From positions 1 to 5,696 of the forward strand of contig VGKE01000029.1 of the NCBI GenBank assembly GCA_016867195.1: a stretch of DNA of 5,696 nucleotides, read 5' to 3'. The DNA is from Candidatus Nealsoniibacteriota bacterium. GTDB lineage: Bacteria; Patescibacteriota; Minisyncoccia; Minisyncoccales; GWA2-38-27. The notes beneath the pieces were generated by a model. That model made no database searches. It saw nothing but the letters and a program-made list of their open reading frames with translations, and was not told the DNA's origin. Made by a program: the position numbers and the translations under genes. Shown piece after piece: positions 1-5,696 of the stretch. Within the stretch, counting starts at the first letter, position 1, and each line of letters starts with the position of its first letter.

Positions 1-22
1 CAAGAAGGTTTTCCACAGAGCT

Positions 23-931
23 TTAGAATCTCATTTCTTTTAAATAATTTTTTAATTCCGGGCCGTATTGGGGATGTTTCAAAGAAAAATAGAGGTTTGA
101 TTTTAACCATCTTAATTTATCTCCGCACTCCAACCAGTTTCCTTCAATTTCATAACCGTAAATCACTTTGCCCTCCCTTAACATTTGATTATTAAAAACC
201 TCGGCTAAAATTACTTCTCCTTTTTTAGAAGGCCTGGCTTTTTTCAAATAATCAAAAACCTCGGGAGTTAAAATATATCTGCCCACTATCGCTAAGTCCG
301 AAGGAGTTTCTTCTAAAGACGGCTTTTCAATAATTTTTTTAATTTTGTAAAAACGATGAGCAATTTTCTCAACTTTAACCGCTCCATAGTGAGAGATCTT
401 TTCCCTGGGAACCTGATAAAGGGCAATAACCGGTTTCTGGCAGGTCTTAAAAACCTTGGCCAATTGAGAAATTACCGGCGTTTTTGAATCAATAATATCA
501 TCCCCAAAAAGACAAGCGATGTTATCTCCGGCAACTAATTTTGCCGCCTGAAAAATCGCGTTACCGTCTCCAAGGGGTCGTTTTTGCAAAACATAAGAAA
601 AGGAAATATCTTTAAAAAGGTTTTCCAGTCCCTTCATTTCGTTCAGAATATTCTCTTTTTTTCTTTCTTTTAGAATTTTATCTATTTTGGGAGAGGGTTT
701 TAAATAGTCCAAAACCTTTTTATTTTCTGGCCTTAAAACAAAAATTATTTCTTTAATCCCGGCATTTTTTGCTTCGGTTATAACATACTGAATCATTGGT
801 AAATCAACTAAAGGCCAGAGTTCTTTTGGCACTGCTTTTGATAAAGGCAAAAATCTGGTTGATAAACCGGCAATTGGTATAATGGCTTTTTTAACCTCTG
901 ACATAATAAAAATGTTTTTGTCGCCGATCAT
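23..931 (-). CDS. galU: UTP--glucose-1-phosphate uridylyltransferase (GalU family)
   Basis: Family role: makes UDP-glucose and pyrophosphate from UTP and glucose-1-phosphate in the cytoplasm, feeding cell-surface polysaccharide synthesis. The 302-residue length is normal. Visible in order: the nucleotide-binding loop AGLSTRFLP (21-29), PKELWPLVD (35-43), PLGDGNA (119-125), the metal-binding GDD (143-145), IIEKP (200-204) with SDLAIVGRYILTPEVFDYL after it (211-229), and the WLECGDKL sugar-binding segment (266-273). Departures from the usual family pattern are GLGTRFLP to GLSTRFLP, VDKP to VDLP, and GHA to GNA, so substrate preference is less certain than family membership. The start at 931 overlaps the ftsZ stop as ATGA, suggesting translational coupling. 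An internal ATG at 904 (MSEVKKAIIPIAG) gives the more typical N-terminus and is a serious alternative; neither start has a Shine-Dalgarno sequence. It is the last gene visible in the pdaD-ftsZ-galU block. Confidence 0.9.
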   Translation of the reverse strand: MIGDKNIFIMSEVKKAIIPIAGLSTRFLPLSKAVPKELWPLVDLPMIQYVITEAKNAGIKEIIFVLRPENKKVLDYLKPSPKIDKILKERKKENILNEMKGLENLFKDISFSYVLQKRPLGDGNAIFQAAKLVAGDNIACLFGDDIIDSKTPVISQLAKVFKTCQKPVIALYQVPREKISHYGAVKVEKIAHRFYKIKKIIEKPSLEETPSDLAIVGRYILTPEVFDYLKKARPSKKGEVILAEVFNNQMLREGKVIYGYEIEGNWLECGDKLRWLKSNLYFSLKHPQYGPELKNYLKEMRF

Positions 932-2391
932 TTATTCTGTCGTAGTATGGCCGGGGTTTCCAATGCCCTTTCTTTTTCCAATAAATCCTTTTCTTCTTGC
1001 TCAATTACTTTTTTGAGCTGGAGGGCATTTCTTCTAATTTTTTCTCCGCTTTCCTCTTTTTTTTGCCCTTGCGCAAAAGAAAGAGAGTTAGATTTGGGTT
1101 TGGACTTGGACCCACTCTCTTCTCTTTTAGAAAAAGAATCGGTTTTAGATTTAGATTGAAAATGGGGCTGAGATTGAGATTGGGATTTGGGTTGATGTTG
1201 AGGTTGAGGATTACTCTCCAAAATTTTCTTTTTAACCGCGTCAGGTTTTTTAGAAACTTGGGGGGGTAAAAGTTTAGGAGGTTGAAGTTTTGGCTTAGAC
1301 CGGGCTCTGGGATTAGGTTTAATTATAGTCCCTTCTCTATTACCGCAACCAGTAGCCAACAGGGTTATTTTAATTTTTTCCCGATGGCTCTTGTTCTGGG
1401 CAATGCCAAAAATAATCCTGGCATTTTTATTAACCAATTCAGAGATATATCTTGATATTTGAGAAACCCGAGAAAGGCGAAGGTCTTTACCGCCAACTAT
1501 ATTATACAAAATATCCCTGGCCCCTTTAATAGTATAAGGGTATAAAGGATTAAAAATTACTTTTTTCAGGACTTCTTCCTTATCTAAATCGGCTTCTCCA
1601 ATCTCTAATGTGTTCAAACAAGCCAATCGACCCCGACCCGAAAGAATAGTCTTCAAATCGGCAAAATCAATATTAATCAAACCGGGCAAATAAATCATTT
1701 CAATTAAACCCTCTAAGTTTTCGGCCAATCGCTTATTTACAACAGAAAACGCCTCTCTTAAAGGAGTGTTTTTGTCAATGCTCTGAAAAATATTTTCATT
1801 AGGCATTACTGAAAAAACATTAAGATAGGGTTTTGTCTTTAAAAGCGATTCTTTAGCAATTTCCATTTTTCTCTCTCCTTCAAATTTAAACGGCAAAGTA
1901 AAAATTCCATAGGTCTGACAGCCAGTACCTCTAGAAAATTTAGCAAAAATAGGGGTGGCGCCTGAACTCGTCCCTCCGCCCAAACAGGCGATAATGATGC
2001 AAAGGTCATAACCCGTAAAAAGCTGTTTAATCTTATCCCCGGCCTCCTGAGCAGCCGCTTCTCCTAAATTGACATTCATTCCGGCCCCTAAACCCTGGGT
2101 TAGATTCTGTCCAAATTGAAATCGCTTTGCTTTTTTAATCGCCCTTAGGGCCCGGGTGTCAGTATTAACCGCCACGAAATCGGCTTTTTTTACCCTGGAA
2201 GTAATCTCGGAGATAATTGAGCCGGCTCCGCCGCCGATTCCGATTATCCGAATCTTGGCTTTTTTAAAATCATCTAGGACCCGGGGCTTCTCTTCCGCAT
2301 TTCGCCCCTTTTTTATTTTTTTTCCTTGCTCCTTATTTCTCTTTTTTTTCGGAAAGGAAAGAAATTTTTTCCGGGCTCGTTTCTTTAACAT
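928..2391 (-). CDS. ftsZ: Cell division protein FtsZ, divergent, with basic N-terminal extension
   Basis: Tubulin-like GTPase that polymerises into the division ring. Seen in the 487 residues: a very basic N-terminus (16 Lys/Arg in the first 30), the T1 loop GIGGGAGS (51-58), VAVNTDTRAL (73-82), the tubulin signature loop as GGGTSSGA (138-145), LPFKFEGERK (166-175), the T7 synergy loop NIDFAD (240-245) with the Asn and both Asp residues that act on GTP in the neighbouring subunit, then the second domain to about residue 350. A low-complexity linker rich in Lys, Ser, Gln and Pro follows (about 357-450), then a charged, probably helical stretch (450-477), and ETPAILRQ (478-485), which matches the conserved FtsZ C-terminal peptide (D-x-P-x-F-L-R type) that binds FtsA or SepF. 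Deviations are Asn to Ser in T1 and GGGTGTG to GGGTSSG in T4. It starts 4 bases after pdaD without a Shine-Dalgarno sequence and ends in TGA overlapping galU. A non-canonical FtsZ paralogue is possible, but T7 and the tail favour a working FtsZ. Confidence 0.93.
   Translation of the reverse strand: MLKKRARKKFLSFPKKKRNKEQGKKIKKGRNAEEKPRVLDDFKKAKIRIIGIGGGAGSIISEITSRVKKADFVAVNTDTRALRAIKKAKRFQFGQNLTQGLGAGMNVNLGEAAAQEAGDKIKQLFTGYDLCIIIACLGGGTSSGATPIFAKFSRGTGCQTYGIFTLPFKFEGERKMEIAKESLLKTKPYLNVFSVMPNENIFQSIDKNTPLREAFSVVNKRLAENLEGLIEMIYLPGLINIDFADLKTILSGRGRLACLNTLEIGEADLDKEEVLKKVIFNPLYPYTIKGARDILYNIVGGKDLRLSRVSQISRYISELVNKNARIIFGIAQNKSHREKIKITLLATGCGNREGTIIKPNPRARSKPKLQPPKLLPPQVSKKPDAVKKKILESNPQPQHQPKSQSQSQPHFQSKSKTDSFSKREESGSKSKPKSNSLSFAQGQKKEESGEKIRRNALQLKKVIEQEEKDLLEKERALETPAILRQNK
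1138..1209 (-). repeat. Low-complexity Ser/Gln/Lys/Pro repeat coding for the FtsZ linker
   Basis: Degenerate short repeats on the coding strand of ftsZ give the peptide stretch around residues 395-418, including PQPQHQPKSQSQSQPH. The plus strand shows runs such as gattgagattgggatttggg. This is the disordered linker between the GTPase core and the C-terminal peptide. Such linkers vary greatly in length and sequence between FtsZ proteins, and the repeat could change length by slippage. Confidence 0.65.
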
Positions 2392-2412
2392 AATTTTATT
2401 CTAATAAAATTA
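2391..2412. repeat. Perfect AT-only inverted repeat at the pdaD-ftsZ junction
   Basis: The arms taattttatt (2391-2400) and aataaaatta (2403-2412) are exact reverse complements separated by 2 bases. The element covers the end of pdaD, its TAA stop and the first base of the ftsZ ATG. As RNA it would be a weak A-U hairpin with a small loop next to the ftsZ start; as DNA it could be a protein-binding palindrome. Part of its sequence is constrained by coding (Val-Ile-Leu-Leu-Glu-stop), so chance is a real alternative. Confidence 0.45.
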
Positions 2413-2941
2413 CAGTGGCAATAACCGTTGTCCATAAGCCATCTTTATTACCTTCGGCTGATTGACAGATATGAGTTGTTTTAAATATCTGCCCGCTGGT
2501 TTTATATACCTGCTCCCTTTCTTCCCAGGCCTGGTCCGGATCAAACTCTATTCCCAGGGTAGTGGCTAACATAGTGGCGGCCAAATCCTCAGCATACTCG
2601 CCGGCTTTCTCGGCCTTTTCCCCAAAAGCATGATGCTCTGAAAGATAACCATAATGGTCTGGCTCTTTAGGCGCGGCCACGCCAATAGCCGAGGATATTA
2701 AACGATTCGGTTCATTAGTTTCGTTTCTGGCAAATACGCAAAAAGCTATCTGGCCGGGCTTTAAAAGCTTTAATCCCTCATCCCGCGATATTATTTTACA
2801 GTGAGGCGGTAAAATACTGGAAACAAAAACCAGATTAAGTTTTTCTATGCCAGCGTTTCTAAGCGCGGTCTCAAAAGAAGCAAGTTTATCTTTATGAACG
2901 CCCGCTCCCTTTGTCAAAAACATTTTTGTCGGAATATACAT
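2396..2941 (-). CDS. pdaD: Pyruvoyl-dependent arginine decarboxylase
   Basis: Decarboxylates arginine to agmatine, the first step of one route to putrescine and spermidine. The enzyme carries a self-made pyruvoyl group instead of pyridoxal phosphate. The 181-residue protein shows the self-cleavage region FVSSILPP (39-46). By analogy with the Methanocaldococcus jannaschii enzyme, cleavage falls between Ser41 and Ser42, giving a small beta chain and an alpha chain starting with pyruvoyl. Other family features are [21 protein letters not shown] (11-31), SAIGVAAP (84-91) and GYLSEHHA (98-105), whose Glu102 aligns by eye with the catalytic Glu109 of the M. jannaschii enzyme. No signal peptide or membrane segment is seen. 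It follows subunit D after 66 bases that hold a likely promoter, and precedes ftsZ by 4 bases, so it probably heads the pdaD-ftsZ-galU transcript. The short leader has no Shine-Dalgarno sequence. Confidence 0.92.
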   Translation of the reverse strand: MYIPTKMFLTKGAGVHKDKLASFETALRNAGIEKLNLVFVSSILPPHCKIISRDEGLKLLKPGQIAFCVFARNETNEPNRLISSAIGVAAPKEPDHYGYLSEHHAFGEKAEKAGEYAEDLAATMLATTLGIEFDPDQAWEEREQVYKTSGQIFKTTHICQSAEGNKDGLWTTVIATVILLE

Positions 2942-2952
2942 ATTATTAGTCT

Positions 2953-2981
2953 ATTATAACAAACTCTATTATATTTGAGAA
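2953..2981 (-). promoter_or_regulatory. Sigma70-like promoter in front of pdaD
   Basis: On the minus strand, TTCTCA (2981-2976, four of six matches to TTGACA) is followed by a 17-base spacer and a perfect TATAAT (2958-2953). The -10 box ends 11 bases before the pdaD ATG, so the transcript would have a leader of only a few bases or be leaderless, which agrees with the missing ribosome-binding site. A second TATAAT lies at 2973-2968 and shares TATAATAGA with the first, but has no good -35 partner. The surroundings are AT-rich, which raises the chance of fortuitous matches. Confidence 0.55.
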
Positions 2982-3007
2982 TACATGCTTTCTAGATTCT
3001 AAGTTCG

Positions 3008-3628
3008 TTATGTTTTTTGTGTTTCTTTGAGTTTTAGAATAATTGTTCTGTCAAATCTTTCTCTCTCTTCTAATTTCTGAGAAATATATTTTTTAATCCT
3101 GAACATTTCAGGGATATAAACATATTCCAAAGAGTTAACCCGTCTCCTGGTTTTTTCAATTTCTTCTGCTAAAAGGCGGACTTTAATCGTTAAATTAGCG
3201 TATTTTAAAATATCTTCTCCGGCTTGAACGATTTTTTTCCTGGAATTATAAAGGCGGGCGTCTGAAGCAATAAAAGACAAAGCGGTTTTTTCAATCTCTT
3301 TTGCGTTATTTAATTCCCCTTTCCTTATTGTTACGCCCATAACTCCGGAAAAAGAAAGACCAACTTCGGCTAAAGGAAAATGACTGACTAAGGCATTAAC
3401 TCTTTTTTGGCCAAGCATATTGCTGGCGCAAAAAAAATCAAAAAAAGCAAAAGGAATTTTCTTTTCAAGATTCTCTCTGATTGATTTAAGAATTTTTATA
3501 TTGCCCAGAAATTCCTGCATCAAGCCATCAAGTTTTTCTTTAAGCAAATTATGGCCTGATTTAGCGGTTTTCAGCCGCTTTTTAACCCTGAGCAATTCCT
3601 GCCTGGTGGGATTAACTTTTAACTTCAT
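3008..3628 (-). CDS. atpD: V/A-type ATP synthase subunit D
   Basis: Central rotor-shaft subunit of the V/A-type rotary ATPase: a long antiparallel coiled coil inside the A3B3 head that passes torque to the membrane ring. The 206-residue reading has both diagnostic ends. The N-terminus is MKLKVNPTRQELLRVKKRL, followed by KTAKSGHNLLKEKLDGLM. The C-terminal helix carries LAEEIEKTRRRVNSLEYVYI and then ISQKLEERERF. An in-frame GTG at 3658 would add ten residues (MGRPPHFFKS), but these are atypical and lie inside the intergenic hairpin. ATG at 3628 gives the family-standard N-terminus and was chosen. No Shine-Dalgarno sequence precedes it; a U-rich run from the hairpin tail sits there instead. The A-B-D order is the usual one for the end of V/A-ATPase operons. 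Also called ntpD. Confidence 0.95.
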   Translation of the reverse strand: MKLKVNPTRQELLRVKKRLKTAKSGHNLLKEKLDGLMQEFLGNIKILKSIRENLEKKIPFAFFDFFCASNMLGQKRVNALVSHFPLAEVGLSFSGVMGVTIRKGELNNAKEIEKTALSFIASDARLYNSRKKIVQAGEDILKYANLTIKVRLLAEEIEKTRRRVNSLEYVYIPEMFRIKKYISQKLEERERFDRTIILKLKETQKT

Positions 3629-3636
3629 ACTTTTAA

Positions 3637-3668
3637 AAAAATGTGGGGGGCGACCCACTCACATTTTT
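3637..3668 (-). terminator. Hairpin plus U7 run between ATPase subunits B and D
   Basis: Read as RNA on the minus strand, the arm AAAAATGTG (3668-3660) pairs exactly with CACATTTTT (3645-3637). Inside, after a 3-base AGT bulge, GGG pairs with CCC around a 5-base loop. The 3' arm runs into seven U (3641-3635), the layout of an intrinsic terminator. It fills most of the 47 bases between the restored end of B (3676) and the D start (3628). Because D must still be expressed, it would act as a partial terminator, attenuator or transcript-end stabiliser. The A-rich 5' arm makes it potentially active in both directions. Confidence 0.55.
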
Positions 3669-3675
3669 GCACGCT

Positions 3676-5035
3676 TTAAGAATTAAGATATTTATCAATG
3701 TCTTTTTGTTTAACCCTCTTAAGTTCCTCCTTTGGAAGCAAGCGGAGAATTTGCCAACCAATATTCAGGGGTCTCTTCTATTTCCCTGTTTTCGTAAATG
3801 TTCTGTTTCAAAAATTTATTCTCAAATTCCTGGGCAAAACGAAGATAAGCCCGGTCAAGATTTGATAAAGACGATTCGCCCAAAATAACGGCAAGTTCTC
3901 TTATCTCCTGGCCGCGGGCGTAAGAAGAAAAAAGTTGATTGGCAAGTCCGGGATGATCTGCTCTTGTTTTCTCCTGGCCAATTCCTTTATCCCTGAGCCG
4001 CGATAAACTGGGTAAAACGTCTATGGGAGGATAAATACCCTGTTGATAAAGTCCTCTGGAAAGCATTATCTGTCCTTCGGTAATATAACCGGTCAAATCA
4101 GGAATAGGATGGGTTTTATCATCTTCCGGCATAGTTAAGATTGGAATCTGGGTAACCGAGCCCTTTTTCCCTTGAATCAGGCCGGCTCTTTCATAAATTG
4201 TTGCCAAATCAGTGTAAAGATAGCCCGGATAACCCCTTCTGCCTGGAACTTCTTTTCGCGAGGCCGAAACTTCCCGTAATGCTTCGCAGTAATTGGTCAT
4301 ATCCGTTAAAATAACCAAAACATGATAGTCCTTTTCAAAAGCAAGATATTCGGCAGCGGTTAAAGCGATCCGGGGAAGAATAATCCGTTCAATTACCGGG
4401 TCAGAAGCAATATTGATAAAAAGAGTTGATCTTGATAAAGCCCCTGTTTTTTTAAACTCTTCAATAAAAAATCTTGACTCTTCAAAGGTTATTCCCATCG
4501 CTCCAAAAACAATACTAAAATTGCCGGCAATCTTTGCTTGCCTGGCAATCTGGGTGGCTAAAGAAGAATGAGGCAAACCGGCCGCTGAAAAAATCGGCAA
4601 TTTCTGACCCCGAACCAGAGTATTTAAACCATCTATGGCAGAAATGCCGGTCTGAATAAAATTATCAGGATATTCCCGGCAATAAGGATTTATCGGACTG
4701 CCGTTAATATCCAATTTTTTCTCTGGAATCGGATAAGGATAGCCGTCTAATGGTCTTGCCGAACCGTCAAAAACCCTGCCAAGCAGAGTTTCCGAAACCT
4801 CTAAAGCCATTGTCCTTCCGAGAAATGAAACCTTTGCCGAAGACGGCTCAAGCCCTCTGGTTTCCTCAAACATTTGAACCAGGGCCTTACCCTGACTGAC
4901 TTCAAGCACCCGGCCCGTTCTTTTTGTCCCATCTGCTAATTCAACCTCTACCAGTTCTTCATATTTAACGCTGGAAATGCCGTCAACTACAACCAATGAG
5001 CCGGCAATTTCTTTTATTCCTTTATATTTTAACAT
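3676..5035 (-). CDS. atpB: V/A-type ATP synthase subunit B, frame broken by one base near the 3' end
   Basis: Non-catalytic nucleotide-binding subunit alternating with A in the A3B3 head. Seen: a beta-barrel N-domain (1-75), [20 protein letters not shown] (128-147), the degenerate P-loop [19 protein letters not shown] (149-167), [15 protein letters not shown] (243-257), [20 protein letters not shown] (263-282), [12 protein letters not shown] (342-353) with the arginine finger region, and the helical C-domain from about 360. The uninterrupted frame stops at 3719 after 438 residues, with a foreign tail after Thr422. Dropping one C from the CCCC run at 3768-3771 restores [20 protein letters not shown] and then [10 protein letters not shown] with a TAA at 3678-3676, the family-standard end, for 452 residues in total. 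The span given here is the restored gene. It starts 4 bases after subunit A, with at most a weak GGA upstream. Also called ntpB. Confidence 0.93.
3768..3771 (-). other. Frameshift site: extra C in a CCCC run of subunit B
   Basis: The coding strand reads GAG ACC CCT GAA TAT; with three C instead of four it reads GAG ACC CTG AAT ATT, Glu-Thr-Leu-Asn-Ile. The 30 residues after this point in the shifted frame match the conserved end of subunit B, while the unshifted frame gives a 16-residue tail with no resemblance to the family. A homopolymer miscall, a recent mutation or, less likely, programmed frameshifting could explain it. Confidence 0.88.
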
Positions 5036-5039
5036 AAAT

Positions 5040-5696
5040 TTAAGTTTCCAATATTTCGTCTTCTGGAATAAACTTGGCTTTTGCCAGGTCTGTTTTTTCC
5101 GGAAGGCTTAAAATATGATTAATATTCTGACCTGAGCCCAAGAGCCCCAAACCTTTTCTATAATAATTGATAATCATTTCCAACATCTTTCTCTGTTTTT
5201 TAAAAGAAGTATAAGTGTCCGCGCTGTCAAAGGCGTTTTGAATCAAAAAGTCCTCCCTGATAATTCTCGCTGTTTCCATAATTAATTTGTCCCGGTCGGA
5301 AAGGGATTCAAAACCGACCAGACGGACTATTTCTTCCAGCCGCGATTCTTCATTTAAAATTTTCATCGCCTCTTCCCTATCCTGGGAAAAACCAACCCCT
5401 CCTTCTTTCTCAAAAAAAGAAAAAAGATTATCCATATAAAGAGAATAACTGTTAAGCCAGTTAATGGCCGGGAAATGCCGGGCATAAGCCAGACGGTCTT
5501 CTAAACTCCAGAAAACCTTAACCGTTCTCAGGGTATTCTGAGTTACCGGTTCTGAAAGGTCCCCTCCTGGCGGCGAAACCGAACCTATTACTGTTAATGA
5601 GCCATAGCGCTGATCTGTTCCTAAACATTTGACATAACCGGCTCTCTCATAAAAAGAAGCGGTTCTTGAGCCCAGATAAGCCGGATATCCCTCTTC
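5040..5696 (-). CDS. atpA: V/A-type ATP synthase catalytic subunit A, C-terminal part
   Basis: Catalytic subunit of the A3B3 head, which hydrolyses or makes ATP at its interface with B. Only the last 218 residues are in the window; the frame stays open to the right edge, so the usual start and Walker A motif lie outside (family length is close to 600 residues). Seen, counting from the edge: [20 protein letters not shown] (1-20), [20 protein letters not shown] (38-57), the ATPase alpha/beta signature region with [14 protein letters not shown] (74-87), then the helical C-terminal domain with an acidic end (PEDEILET). An internal ATG at 5435 could be mistaken for a start, but the strongly conserved residues upstream rule that out. 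It ends 4 bases before subunit B, as expected for co-translated genes in equal stoichiometry. Also called ntpA. Confidence 0.96.
   Translation of the reverse strand, partial: EEGYPAYLGSRTASFYERAGYVKCLGTDQRYGSLTVIGSVSPPGGDLSEPVTQNTLRTVKVFWSLEDRLAYARHFPAINWLNSYSLYMDNLFSFFEKEGGVGFSQDREEAMKILNEESRLEEIVRLVGFESLSDRDKLIMETARIIREDFLIQNAFDSADTYTSFKKQRKMLEMIINYYRKGLGLLGSGQNINHILSLPEKTDLAKAKFIPEDEILET

Noticed and set aside
9..17. DnaA-box-like TTTTCCACA
   Set aside because: A single 9-base match to TTWTNCACA with no cluster, AT-rich unwinding region or replication gene nearby is expected by chance.
928..930. Alternative code with TGA as glycine
   Set aside because: TGA ends ftsZ exactly after its conserved C-terminal peptide, and no conserved glycine in the genes is coded by an internal TGA.
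947..1269. Open frames on the plus strand opposite the 3' part of ftsZ
   Set aside because: They mirror the low-complexity FtsZ linker, give biased Leu/Gly/Arg/Phe or Ser/Phe/Leu peptides, and match no family.
2156..2404. Plus-strand open frame opposite the ftsZ N-terminus
   Set aside because: It is the complement of the Lys/Arg-rich extension and core start, giving a Phe-rich peptide with no recognisable domain.
3629..3658. Ten-residue N-terminal extension of subunit D from GTG at 3658
   Set aside because: The residues MGRPPHFFKS are not family-like and are encoded by the hairpin; MKLKVNPTR at 3628 is the standard start. An ATG-TGA start-stop at 3664-3659 was also seen and judged chance.
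3768..3771. Programmed +1 frameshifting in subunit B
   Set aside because: There is no in-frame stop, rare codon or upstream Shine-Dalgarno-like stimulator at the site, and subunit B is not known to use recoding; an indel is simpler.
3420..3888. Plus-strand open frames across subunits D and B and their spacer
   Set aside because: They are antisense to well-supported ATPase genes and cross the hairpin; there is no family resemblance or start signal.
5040..5435. A separate small gene starting at the ATG at 5435
   Set aside because: The frame continues upstream to the window edge with highly conserved subunit A residues, so this Met is internal.

Overview
The window is an AT-rich, tightly packed stretch of genome. 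Six genes lie on the minus strand, with spacers of 4 to about 70 bases (one pair overlaps) and almost no recognisable Shine-Dalgarno sequences. The gene content is a bacterial-type FtsZ with a C-terminal LR peptide, a GalU-family uridylyltransferase, a pyruvoyl-dependent arginine decarboxylase and a V/A-type rotary ATPase. Together with the compactness, this best fits a Candidate Phyla Radiation (Patescibacteria, Parcubacteria-like) bacterium. That assignment is an inference from gene content. Stops are TAA and TGA, and TGA ending ftsZ argues against the TGA=Gly code of Gracilibacteria/SR1.

Layout in transcription order (high to low coordinates): (1) the C-terminal third of V/A-ATPase subunit A, cut by the window edge (5040-5696); (2) subunit B (3676-5035), four bases downstream, whose reading frame is broken by one extra C near its 3' end; (3) a strong hairpin followed by a U7 run (3637-3668), filling most of the B-D spacer; (4) subunit D (3008-3628); (5) a 66-base spacer with a good sigma70-like promoter; (6) pdaD (2396-2941); (7) ftsZ (928-2391), four bases downstream and preceded by a perfect AT-rich inverted repeat; (8) galU (23-931), overlapping ftsZ by ATGA.

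Functionally there are two blocks. A-B-D is the catalytic head and rotor shaft of a V/A-ATPase, the usual tail of such operons; the membrane and stalk subunits would lie beyond the right edge. The second block, pdaD-ftsZ-galU, probably starts at the promoter in front of pdaD and joins polyamine synthesis, cell division and UDP-sugar supply. No mobile element, CRISPR array, tRNA or rRNA was seen, and no gene-free stretch exceeds 100 bases.

The best observations are the single-base frame break in subunit B, whose conserved C-terminus is fully recoverable in the next frame, and the terminator-like hairpin directly between B and D. The FtsZ is recognisable but divergent in its nucleotide-binding loops and has a very basic N-terminal extension. 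No clearly new biological system was found.
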